Assembly: GCA_023263735.1 (NCBI GenBank)
Contig: JALQUQ010000214.1
Span: 1-5,066, forward strand
Reading direction: 5' to 3'
Source: Paracoccaceae bacterium
GTDB lineage: Bacteria; Pseudomonadota; Alphaproteobacteria; Rhodobacterales; Rhodobacteraceae
DNA length: 5,066 nucleotides
Made by a program: the position numbers and the translations under genes. This document shows positions 1 to 5,066 of this stretch, in pieces; positions within the stretch are counted from its first letter, which is position 1, and each line of letters starts with the position of its first letter. The notes under the pieces are model-generated. The model was not told where the DNA came from and searched no databases. It saw only the letters and a program-made list of their open reading frames with translations.

Positions 1-609
1 CCGTCAGGAGATTCCATCGCCTTTGTGCCGCCGGGCGACAGTTGCGTCACATCGGCGGGCGGTGTGCTGGTGCGGCTGTTTTCGACACAATCGCCCGATC
101 TGGCCGAAGCCTGCGGCAATGCCCGGGGCTATGACGTTCCGCGCAGCCATATCCCGCCGTTTCAACCTTGGCCCGAGCCGAAGGGTGGCTGGAAAGTGCG
201 GGTTTATGCGCTGGACGTGGCCCCGCAGCCGGGCCGCTTTGGGCGCATCTTCCGCTGCACCACGCTGATGGTCAACGTGCTTGACCCGTTTGAAGGGCCG
301 CGCGATCCGTCAAAGATGTCACCGCATCACCATGACGATTTCGAACAGGGGTCGTTGGCGCTTAGCGGCGCGTTCACCCATTACCTGCGCTGGACTTGGA
401 CCAGTGACATGGCCGACTGGCGCGACGATCAGGCGTTGGCGTTTGGCTCGCCCTCGATGCTGGTGATCCCGCCGCCGGTGATCCACACGACGCGCGCCAC
501 CGGCGACGGGTCGAACCTGCTTGTCGATATTTTCAGCCCCCCGCGTGAGGATTTTTCCGCCAAGCCGGGCTGGGTCTTGAACGCCGACGATTACCCGATG
601 CCCGTCTGA
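1..609 (+). CDS. Bicupin (two-domain cupin) protein, 5'-truncated by the window edge
   Basis: The frame is open from the first base, so the true start lies to the left; 202 residues and a TGA stop are visible. Residues 1-30 look like the end of a first cupin barrel (GDSIAFVPPGDSC, then a strand LVRLFS). Residues 65-180 form a second barrel. Its cupin motif 1 is H109-x-H111-x3-E115 followed by G123, and motif 2 has P157 and H162, which together make a complete HxH/E/H metal set. In the first barrel the motif-2 histidine position is Cys15, so only the second barrel has a recognisable metal site. There is no signal peptide in view. The product is likely a cytoplasmic cupin enzyme or ligand-binding protein, and its reaction is unknown. 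It lies 72 bases before dctP on the same strand, which suggests a shared transcript and a role with the transported solute. An internal GTG at 25 is not a credible start because the barrel continues upstream of it. Confidence 0.85.
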   Translation, partial: PSGDSIAFVPPGDSCVTSAGGVLVRLFSTQSPDLAEACGNARGYDVPRSHIPPFQPWPEPKGGWKVRVYALDVAPQPGRFGRIFRCTTLMVNVLDPFEGPRDPSKMSPHHHDDFEQGSLALSGAFTHYLRWTWTSDMADWRDDQALAFGSPSMLVIPPPVIHTTRATGDGSNLLVDIFSPPREDFSAKPGWVLNADDYPMPV

Positions 610-664
610 ACCGGCGCGGAAACCGGAATGCCCGGACGCAAGTCGCCCGTGCCAATGCAATCCC

Positions 665-672
665 GAGGGAGG
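665..672 (+). promoter_or_regulatory. Ribosome binding site that fixes the dctP start
   Basis: GAGGGAGG is a strong Shine-Dalgarno match ending 9 bases before the ATG at 682. An in-frame ATG at 628 would add 18 residues (MPGRKSPVP...) ahead of the twin-arginine leader and has no comparable site. The start at 682 is therefore preferred. Confidence 0.8.
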
Positions 673-681
673 AACCCGGAA

Positions 682-1680
682 ATGATCACCAGAAGAACCC
701 TGTTGCAGACCAGTGTCGCCTTTGGCGCCGCCATGAGCATGCCCTATGTCGCCCGCGCGGCAGGCCGGACCATGCGCATCGCCCATGCGGCGAATGAGGT
801 GCACCCCGGCCATATCATGGCCACCAGTTTCGCCGAAGGCTTGCAAGAACTGTTGCCCGGCGGCTTTGACGTGCAGATTTTCCCCAACCGCCAATTGGGC
901 GATGACAAGCAATTGCTGGAAGGCACCGTAGCCGGAACGATGGATGTGACTGCCGTTTCGGGTGTGTTGATCCCGTTGGTGACGGGGCGACAGGCCATGA
1001 ACGCCTGGCAACTGCCGTTCCTCGTGCGCGATTATGATCACTTTGGCGAGCTGGCCTTGGGCGAAGTGGGCCAGAAGATTCAGGCCGATCTGGCCGAGGC
1101 GGGACTGATTTCGCTGGCCACCGCTGACACCGGGCAGCGCAACTTCCTTTCGGTCAAGAAATCGGTGACCTCGGTGCCCGATTTTGCAGGGCTCAAGACC
1201 CGGATCGTTCCGGTGCCGCTGCACAAACAGATCTGGGAAACCGTCGGAACCGCCCCTGTTGGCCTGCCCTATGGCGAGGTTTACGGCGCGTTGGAAACCG
1301 GCGTGATCGATGCGGTTGAAATCAACGTGTCGTCGATGCTGGGCGAAAACCTTTGGGAAGTGGGCAAACACTTTACCCTGACCGGCCATTATCCGTGGCA
1401 TATGTCGACGATCATGGCCAAAGGGTATTGGGACGGCTTGACCGACGAAGAAAAGGCCGCCGTGGCCGAAGCGGGCCGCCGCTCGATTTCGAAAACGCTG
1501 GACTATGCCAAGACCCAAGACCTTGAAGGCCGCGAGGCGCTGAAGGCCAAGGGGGTCGAGATCGTGGAACTGACCGACCTGTCGGCCATGCGCGATCTGG
1601 TTTCAGGCATGACCAGCGAATGGGCGGCCAAAGACCCGCTGATCGCCGAATTTGTGGCCGCTGCTGGCGCAAAGGCCTGA
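682..1680 (+). CDS. dctP: TRAP transporter periplasmic solute-binding protein, DctP family
   Basis: This is a 332-residue binding protein that captures the solute in the periplasm and delivers it to the DctQ/DctM membrane pair. The leader has a twin-arginine start (TRRTLLQ, R4-R5), a hydrophobic core at about 11-23 and an A24-R25-A26 cleavage site. Tat export is therefore likely, with a mature part of about 306 residues. DctP landmarks are present in order: NRQLGDDKQLLEGTVAGTMD (69-88), the QLPFLVRDYDHF segment (110-121), GQRNF with R153, and LKTRIVPVP with R174. These are followed by GLPYGEVYGALETGVIDAVE (194-213) and GHYPWHMSTIMAKGYWDGL. In the family the arginine at the R174 position usually pairs with a substrate carboxylate, so an organic or sugar acid is expected. 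The exact ligand is unknown. The gene ends with a tandem TGATGA, and a GC hairpin follows before dctQ. Family assignment is firm; the symbol is used generically and does not imply C4-dicarboxylates. Confidence 0.95.
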   Translation: MITRRTLLQTSVAFGAAMSMPYVARAAGRTMRIAHAANEVHPGHIMATSFAEGLQELLPGGFDVQIFPNRQLGDDKQLLEGTVAGTMDVTAVSGVLIPLVTGRQAMNAWQLPFLVRDYDHFGELALGEVGQKIQADLAEAGLISLATADTGQRNFLSVKKSVTSVPDFAGLKTRIVPVPLHKQIWETVGTAPVGLPYGEVYGALETGVIDAVEINVSSMLGENLWEVGKHFTLTGHYPWHMSTIMAKGYWDGLTDEEKAAVAEAGRRSISKTLDYAKTQDLEGREALKAKGVEIVELTDLSAMRDLVSGMTSEWAAKDPLIAEFVAAAGAKA

Positions 1681-1687
1681 TGAAACC

Positions 1688-1715
1688 GCCCGGGCTGCGC
1701 CGTCGCCGCCCGGGC
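1688..1715 (+). promoter_or_regulatory. GC-rich stem-loop between dctP and dctQ
   Basis: The self-complementary octamer GCCCGGGC occurs at 1688-1695 and again at 1708-1715. It lies within a 10-base direct repeat, CCGCCCGGGC, spaced 20 bases apart. The two copies can pair as an 8-bp all-GC stem with a 12-base loop. No T-run follows, so it is not a canonical intrinsic terminator. Hairpins just after a binding-protein gene are known in transporter operons to protect the upstream mRNA from 3' decay, giving more binding protein than membrane protein. That role is inferred here from position. Confidence 0.55.
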
Positions 1716-1729
1716 CCCTCAGCAAGTGC

Positions 1730-1734
1730 AAAGG
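1730..1734 (+). promoter_or_regulatory. Ribosome binding site that fixes the dctQ start
   Basis: AAAGG ends 9 bases before the ATG at 1744. A GTG at 1726 in the same frame would add six residues but has no purine-rich tract in front, so 1744 is chosen. Confidence 0.6.
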
Positions 1735-1743
1735 CAATGCGGC

Positions 1744-2310
1744 ATGGCTGACACCTCCAGCACCCTTGCGCGTGTCGTGGCCGGCTATGTCCGGACGATC
1801 CGGTTTTTGGCCGGACTCTGCATGGCCGTCATCGTCGCGGTGATGATCGTTCAGGTCTTTTATAGATACGTGCTTGGCGGCAGTCTGATCTGGGCCGAGG
1901 AACTGTGCCGCTATCTGCTGATCTGGCAAACCTTTCTTGTGCTGGGCCTTGCCTATTCCAAGGGCGAATTCGTGACGCTGGATTTTCTGCCATCGTCCTT
2001 GTCGCCCCGGGGGCGATGGGTGCTTCGCGCGGGGATGGCGGTGCCGATCCTGATCTTTTTGCTGGTTCTGGCTTGGTACGGAGAGGATTTCGCCTCTCGG
2101 TTCGATCGCCAGACCATTCCAGCGCTCGACTTTATCTGGACGTCGCTGACCGGGGGGCCGCTCGGCCTTTCGATCCGGTGGGTCTATGTCTCGGTCACCG
2201 TGGGGTTGGTGTTGATGGCTTTCCATGTGGTGGCTGATCTGATTTCGACATTCCGGGTGCAGTTGATCGAAAATGCCACCCCGGCACCGCAGCACGAGGC
2301 AGGGGTCTGA
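1744..2310 (+). CDS. dctQ: TRAP transporter small membrane subunit, DctQ family
   Basis: This 188-residue inner-membrane protein is the small subunit that associates with DctM in solute import. Four hydrophobic segments are visible, at about 21-39, 57-72, 93-113 and 144-166. The family signature lies between the first two: QVFYRYVLGGS, then W50, E52-E53 and RYLLIW (56-61). It is followed by AYSKGEFVTLDFLP (70-83), also typical of DctQ. Between the PAL at 126-128 and the last membrane helix there is a segment (DFIWTSLTGGPLGLS, 129-143) that seems longer than the usual short link, judged from memory of the family. The C-terminus is a short polar tail. The TGA stop overlaps the dctM ATG as TGATG, which implies translational coupling and a fixed subunit ratio. 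Family assignment is firm. Confidence 0.93.
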   Translation: MADTSSTLARVVAGYVRTIRFLAGLCMAVIVAVMIVQVFYRYVLGGSLIWAEELCRYLLIWQTFLVLGLAYSKGEFVTLDFLPSSLSPRGRWVLRAGMAVPILIFLLVLAWYGEDFASRFDRQTIPALDFIWTSLTGGPLGLSIRWVYVSVTVGLVLMAFHVVADLISTFRVQLIENATPAPQHEAGV

Positions 2311-3581
2311 TGGGCGCGTTCTTTCTTCTTTTTGCCGGGTTCCTGACTTCGGGCATTCCGATCGCGCTCGCGCTTGGCATCGCGGGGACGGCCTATTTGT
2401 ATCTGTCGGGCAATGCTTCGATGATGCTGATGCTGCCGCAAAGAATGATCGCGGGCATAGACCAATTCGTTCTGCTGACGATTCCGCTGTTTCTTTTGGC
2501 GGGCGCGCTGATGAACGTGGGCGGGGTGACCGAACGGATTGTCACCTTTGCGCGGGCGATGGTCGGGCACAGGCGCGGGGGGATGTCGTCGGTTTCGATC
2601 CTGTCTTCGGGGTTTTTCGCGGGCATTTCCGGCAGTGCCACGGCCGAAGCCTCGGCCTTGGGCGCGATCCTGATCCCCTCGATGTCGCGGCAGGGGATGC
2701 CGCCCGCCTATGCCGCCGCGCTGATCGCGGTCAGCTCTGTAATGGGACCGATCATTCCGCCTTCGATCACCATGATCATCTATGGCGTGTTGTCGGGGGC
2801 GTCGATTGGCCAGTTGTTTCTGGCCGGCGTGGTGCCGGGCATTGGCATAGCCGTTGGCCTGCTGATTTATGCCACATGGCGTGCCCGGCGCGATGGTTTT
2901 CCGGTGACCGAGCGCGCCTCGGCACGGGACCGTCTGGCCGCCACCCGGCGCACCCTGCCGGCGCTGATCCTGCCCCTGATCATTCTTGTCGGCATCAAGA
3001 CCGGGATTTTTACCCCGACCGAAGCCGCCGCCGTCGCGGTTGGATATGCGCTGATCGTTGGCTTCGCCTATCGCGACCTGACCGTGACCCGGGTTTGGGA
3101 GGCGCTGGTTGCAACCGCGCTGGTCTCGTCCTCGATCCTGTTCATCACCTCGATGGCCAGCATCGTTTCCTTTGTCTTTACGCTTGAACAGGTGCCACAG
3201 CAGATTGCAAACGTCATGCTGTCGCTGACCGAAAATCCATGGATGATCCTGCTGCTGTTGAACCTGTTCCTGCTGATTTTGGGCATGTTTCTTGAGCCGA
3301 TTTCGATCCTGATCCTGACCATGCCGATCCTTTTGAAGATGCAGGCGCTGATCGGTATGGATTCGGTTCAGTTTGGCACCGTGGTCGTGCTGAACGTGGT
3401 TATTGGCATGGCCACGCCGCCGGTGGGCGTCTTGCTGTTCATTGCCTCGGCCATTTCGGGCGAGCCGGTGACGCGGGTGATCCGCGAGGCGCTGCCCCTG
3501 ATTGGCATTTGCCTGATCGTGCTGGCGCTGGTGGCCCTGATCCCACAAATGACGCTGCTTTTGCCGCGCGCCTTATTCTAG
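2310..3581 (+). CDS. dctM: TRAP transporter large membrane subunit, DctM family
   Basis: This 423-residue polytopic inner-membrane protein is the transport channel of the TRAP system and belongs to the ion transporter superfamily. It is hydrophobic almost throughout, with roughly 11-12 membrane segments, close to the family's usual length. Landmarks in order are GIPIALALG (15-23), IPLFLLAGALM (58-68), GFFAGISGSATAEASALG (101-118) and MGPIIPPSITMIIYG (145-159). These are followed by GIFTPTEAAAVAVGYAL (232-248), GMFLEPISILILTMPIL (325-341) and GMATPPVGVLLF (366-377). The Gly/Ser/Thr-rich re-entrant regions at about 105-118 and 366-374 are where the ion and substrate sites lie in the family. The start overlaps the dctQ stop by one base, and the purine-rich GAGGCAGGGG at 2296-2305 inside dctQ serves as its ribosome site. 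It is complete, with no frameshift seen. The last codons and stop lie in a short GC inverted repeat. Confidence 0.96.
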   Translation: MGAFFLLFAGFLTSGIPIALALGIAGTAYLYLSGNASMMLMLPQRMIAGIDQFVLLTIPLFLLAGALMNVGGVTERIVTFARAMVGHRRGGMSSVSILSSGFFAGISGSATAEASALGAILIPSMSRQGMPPAYAAALIAVSSVMGPIIPPSITMIIYGVLSGASIGQLFLAGVVPGIGIAVGLLIYATWRARRDGFPVTERASARDRLAATRRTLPALILPLIILVGIKTGIFTPTEAAAVAVGYALIVGFAYRDLTVTRVWEALVATALVSSSILFITSMASIVSFVFTLEQVPQQIANVMLSLTENPWMILLLLNLFLLILGMFLEPISILILTMPILLKMQALIGMDSVQFGTVVVLNVVIGMATPPVGVLLFIASAISGEPVTRVIREALPLIGICLIVLALVALIPQMTLLLPRALF

Positions 3582-3586
3582 GCGCG
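3567..3586 (+). terminator. Weak stem-loop across the dctM stop codon
   Basis: CGCGCC at 3567-3572 and GGCGCG at 3581-3586 are perfect 6-bp complements around an 8-base loop that includes the first two bases of the TAG stop. There is no T-tract after it on either strand, so it is at best a pause or a Rho-associated end. It is the only stem-loop at the operon end with an all-GC stem. Confidence 0.25.
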
Positions 3587-3629
3587 GAGCCGAACCAAAG
3601 CATCCACTCCGCCACGGCAGGATTTAACT

Positions 3630-3657
3630 GTTTTAACATAAAACGAATTATGCGTTA
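3630..3657. other. AT-rich island with overlapping dyads between convergent genes
   Basis: Bases 3621-3660 are 29/40 A or T in an otherwise GC-rich window. Within them GTTTTA-ACA-TAAAAC (3630-3644) is a perfect 6-bp dyad, and CATAA-N6-TTATG (3637-3652) overlaps it. TAAC (3634-3637) and GTTA (3654-3657) could extend the second dyad with a two-base bulge. TATGCG (3649-3654) also pairs with CGCATA (3667-3672). The island lies between the 3' ends of dctM and the regulator gene. No T-run, coding frame or convincing promoter is seen, and the function is unknown. Confidence 0.4.
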
Positions 3658-3716
3658 CACAGACGGCGCATATCGGGGGATAACGAACGCGTTTGCGGAT
3701 GGCGGGAATTTATGGG

Positions 3717-4874
3717 TCAGTCGGCGTCACTGGTGGCGACATGACCCGCAGCGTTTTCGAAATCGAAAAAGTGGTCGATGGCCAAGGCGGCGGCGCCTCT
3801 TCCCCAAAGATCGTTCTGTGCGTCAAACACGATCTCTCCGTGGGGCGACAAAAGGTTTCGCTCCAGCTCTGCCTGAATGGCTTGTGTGAAATCGGGCCCG
3901 TAGTTCAGCGTTTCGCCGCCGATCACAATCGTATCCGGGTCGATCATCTGAACAATGACCGCGATTCTGCGGCCGATCTCTTGCCCTTTGCCGTCAAGAA
4001 AGCAGAGGGTTGCAGGGTCGCCCGCCGCAACTGCCGCCGGAATATCGGGGAAACGCGGGTTCAACGCCTGCCATTCGGCCTCAATCGCGGCGGTCGAAAA
4101 GGACTGGCCCATCGTTTGCCCCGGCTGGCGCAGGGCCATGGAGGGAGAAAACCCGATCTCTCCGGCCCGAAAATGGGCACCCCGGTGGATTTTGCCCGCA
4201 ATCACCAGACCCGCCCCGACGCCGGTGCCCAAAACGATGGCCAACACGGTCTCTTTGCCCCGGGCCAGACCAAAGCGACGATGGGCGATGACATAGGCAT
4301 TCACGTCATTGTCGATCCAGACCGGCAGACCGATGCGCTGCGAGACGATCCGGGCGATTGGCATGTCAGAGGACAAAATCCGGCTGACGCTTGACACCGT
4401 TCCGCGATCGACATCGACAAAGCCCGGCAGGGCAATGCCGACCCCAATCAGCTTTTGTCGGCGCGGGTCGTGTTCGGGGGCAAGTTCGGCGACGATCTCG
4501 GCCAGCTGATCGACAACCTCTTCGGGCCGCAAACCCTGGGCCGGGCGATGGGCCGCCATGATTTCGGTTGCGGCAAGATCGGTCAAGACCCCGCTCAGCC
4601 CCGCTTCCGACAGTTTGATCCCGATGGAAAACCGGGCGCCAAAGCAGATTTGCAGCGGAATCGGCCGCCGCCCGCCGCTGCTTTCGCCAGCATCCATTTC
4701 GGCAACCAGACCCTCGGACATCAGGTCTTGGACCAAGGCCGTGACGGCCCCCGGGCTCAGCCGGGAACTGCGCGCCAGATCGCGCCGACTAAGCGGCCCC
4801 ATGCGCAGCAACAGGCCCAGCAACACCCGTTTGTTCATCGCCCGCGATGTCGCCTGATCCCCCTTCAAGCTCAC
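3717..4874 (-). CDS. ROK-family transcriptional regulator without the usual zinc cluster
   Basis: The protein is 385 residues from the chosen GTG at 4874. An N-terminal winged helix-turn-helix (about 13-60: RAMNKRVLLGLLLRMGPLSR, then LSPGAVTALVQDLMSEGLV) is followed by the ROK linker GGRRP (67-71) and a sugar-kinase-fold domain. ROK landmarks are GVGIALPGFVD (144-154), DNDVNA (188-193), LGTGVGAGLV (215-224) and RAGEIG (236-241). The ATP-site DxGGT motif is replaced by SIGIKLSEAG (83-92), so this is a repressor-type member and not a kinase. Unusually, the histidine after AGEIG is Phe242, and no CxCGxxGC cluster follows. The GTG at 4874 has AAAGG 9 bases upstream and begins the conserved SLKGDQATSR segment. 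A GTG at 4883, with AAAGG 6 bases upstream, is nearly as good. Longer starts (ATG 4922, ATG 4982, TTG 4991) lack a ribosome site. It is convergent with dctM and divergent from the gene at 5042, its most likely target. The effector is probably a sugar or sugar derivative but is unidentified. Confidence 0.9.
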   Translation of the reverse strand: MSLKGDQATSRAMNKRVLLGLLLRMGPLSRRDLARSSRLSPGAVTALVQDLMSEGLVAEMDAGESSGGRRPIPLQICFGARFSIGIKLSEAGLSGVLTDLAATEIMAAHRPAQGLRPEEVVDQLAEIVAELAPEHDPRRQKLIGVGIALPGFVDVDRGTVSSVSRILSSDMPIARIVSQRIGLPVWIDNDVNAYVIAHRRFGLARGKETVLAIVLGTGVGAGLVIAGKIHRGAHFRAGEIGFSPSMALRQPGQTMGQSFSTAAIEAEWQALNPRFPDIPAAVAAGDPATLCFLDGKGQEIGRRIAVIVQMIDPDTIVIGGETLNYGPDFTQAIQAELERNLLSPHGEIVFDAQNDLWGRGAAALAIDHFFDFENAAGHVATSDAD

Positions 4875-4883
4875 CCAAGTCAC

Positions 4884-4888
4884 CCTTT
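4884..4888 (-). promoter_or_regulatory. Ribosome binding site for the ROK regulator
   Basis: On the minus strand AAAGG lies 9 bases before the GTG at 4874. A second AAAGG starting 6 bases upstream of it would instead serve the GTG at 4883. The two starts differ by three residues and cannot be separated from sequence alone. Confidence 0.5.
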
Positions 4889-4890
4889 GC

Positions 4891-4917
4891 CTTTGGAATG
4901 GATGGATTTTTCCAAAG
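4891..4917. promoter_or_regulatory. 27-bp inverted repeat before the ROK start (candidate operator or leader hairpin)
   Basis: CTTTGGAA at 4891-4898 and TTCCAAAG at 4910-4917 are perfect 8-bp complements separated by 11 bases. This size and half-site spacing resemble the long dyads bound by several ROK repressors. It sits 8-43 bases upstream of the possible regulator starts, where binding would block transcription of the regulator. Transcribed leftwards it could also fold as a hairpin whose second arm includes part of the AAAGG tract used by the GTG at 4883. Confidence 0.5.
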
Positions 4918-4961
4918 CCCATGGTGCCGTCAGCCCAACAGCGGCGCAACGGGAAACTTAG

Positions 4962-4974
4962 TTCACCGGGTGAA
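4962..4974. promoter_or_regulatory. 13-bp perfect palindrome in the divergent interval (candidate operator)
   Basis: TTCACC-G-GGTGAA is perfectly symmetric about 4968. It lies between the regulator and the rightward gene, 7 bases upstream of a TTGACA -35 hexamer. This is a classic position for a repressor or activator site serving one or both divergent genes. The motif GGGTGA recurs twice on the minus strand at 4871-4876 and 4880-4885. Confidence 0.45.
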
Positions 4975-4981
4975 TAAAGCA

Positions 4982-5010
4982 TTGACAGCAAGACCCCGCC
5001 CGCGAATGGT
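4982..5010 (+). promoter_or_regulatory. Possible promoter for the rightward gene
   Basis: TTGACA at 4982-4987 is a perfect -35 hexamer. Seventeen bases on, AATGGT (5005-5010) matches only 3 of 6 positions of a -10 box. A transcript starting near 5017 would give a short leader containing the AAGGGAGA ribosome site, which supports the call. The weak -10 suggests dependence on an activator or a different sigma preference. Confidence 0.35.
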
Positions 5011-5041
5011 AGCGACGCCGCGCAGGGTAAGGGAGACGACC

Positions 5042-5066
5042 GTGGACATTTTCATCAGCACCGAAA
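5042..5066 (+). CDS. Start of an unidentified gene divergent from the ROK regulator (3' truncated)
   Basis: A GTG at 5042 opens a frame reading VDIFISTE (first residue Met in the protein) that runs off the window edge after eight full codons. AAGGGAGA at 5029-5036 is a good ribosome site with a 5-base gap to the GTG. An in-frame ATG at 5006 would give 12 more residues but has no ribosome site and falls on the putative -10, so GTG is preferred. The sequence is too short to identify a family. Its divergent position makes it the probable target of the ROK regulator, perhaps a sugar-metabolism or transport gene. Confidence 0.5.

Noticed and set aside
628..681. Upstream ATG as the dctP start
   Set aside because: It would put 18 polar residues in front of the twin-arginine leader, and the strong ribosome site at 665-672 points to 682.
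319..1518. Long open frame on the minus strand opposite the cupin and dctP genes
   Set aside because: It is antisense to two clear coding regions, its product is rich in His, Arg, Gln and Gly with no recognisable domain, and it has no ribosome site. Such frames are common in GC-rich DNA.
2184..3548. Long open frame on the minus strand opposite dctM
   Set aside because: Its product is an extreme Gln/Arg/Asp/His mix with no fold signature, mirroring the hydrophobic codons of dctM.
3584..3612. GCGGAG/CTCCGC hairpin as a dctM terminator
   Set aside because: The stem is only 6 bp with a 17-base loop and no T-run, so it is not convincing as an intrinsic terminator.
3621..3680. Promoter in the AT-rich convergent gap
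   Set aside because: CATAAT-like and TTAACT-like hexamers exist on one strand or the other, but no properly spaced -35/-10 pair leads to a gene.
4875..4991. Longer N-terminus of the ROK regulator
   Set aside because: The upstream starts (TTG 4991, ATG 4982, ATG 4922) lack ribosome sites, and the extension is unlike ROK N-termini. The earliest ones would also run through the palindrome and up to the divergent -35.
1..5066. tRNA, rRNA, CRISPR, insertion sequence or phage attachment site
   Set aside because: No cloverleaf, regularly spaced repeats, transposase fragment or flanking duplication was seen on either strand.

Overview
The window is GC-rich and tightly packed. Codon use, the Tat-type leader on the binding protein and a ROK regulator with a KGDQATSRAMN-type N-terminus all suggest an alphaproteobacterium, most likely of the Rhodobacterales type. 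That placement is an inference from gene style; there is no rRNA or other taxonomic marker here.

Left part, plus strand (1-3581): the 3' part of a bicupin gene is followed by a complete three-gene TRAP transporter set in the classical order. The order is binding protein (dctP, 682-1680), small membrane subunit (dctQ, 1744-2310) and large membrane subunit (dctM, 2310-3581). The genes are closely spaced, and dctQ and dctM overlap by one base (TGATG), so the block reads as one operon whose promoter lies off the left edge. DctP would capture a carboxylate-bearing solute in the periplasm. DctQ and DctM would import it by secondary transport driven by an ion gradient. The cupin is probably a metal-dependent enzyme or binding protein acting on the same or a related compound. 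The substrate cannot be read from the sequence.

Centre (3582-3716): this is a 135-base gap between convergent genes. It contains an AT-rich island with overlapping small dyads and no canonical terminator.

Right part: a ROK-family transcriptional regulator on the minus strand (3717-4874) has an N-terminal helix-turn-helix, but its sugar-kinase-like domain lacks the His/Cys zinc cluster usual in the family. It diverges from a gene that starts at about 5042 and leaves the window after eight codons. The 167-base divergent interval holds a perfect 13-bp palindrome, a 27-bp dyad with 8-bp arms just in front of the regulator start, and a consensus -35 hexamer facing right. The simplest reading is that the regulator controls itself and the rightward gene. 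A link to the TRAP operon is possible but not shown.

Nothing here amounts to a clearly new biological system. The items most worth a second look are the zinc-less ROK regulator, its two candidate operators, and the GC hairpin with a possible coupling mini-ORF between dctP and dctQ.
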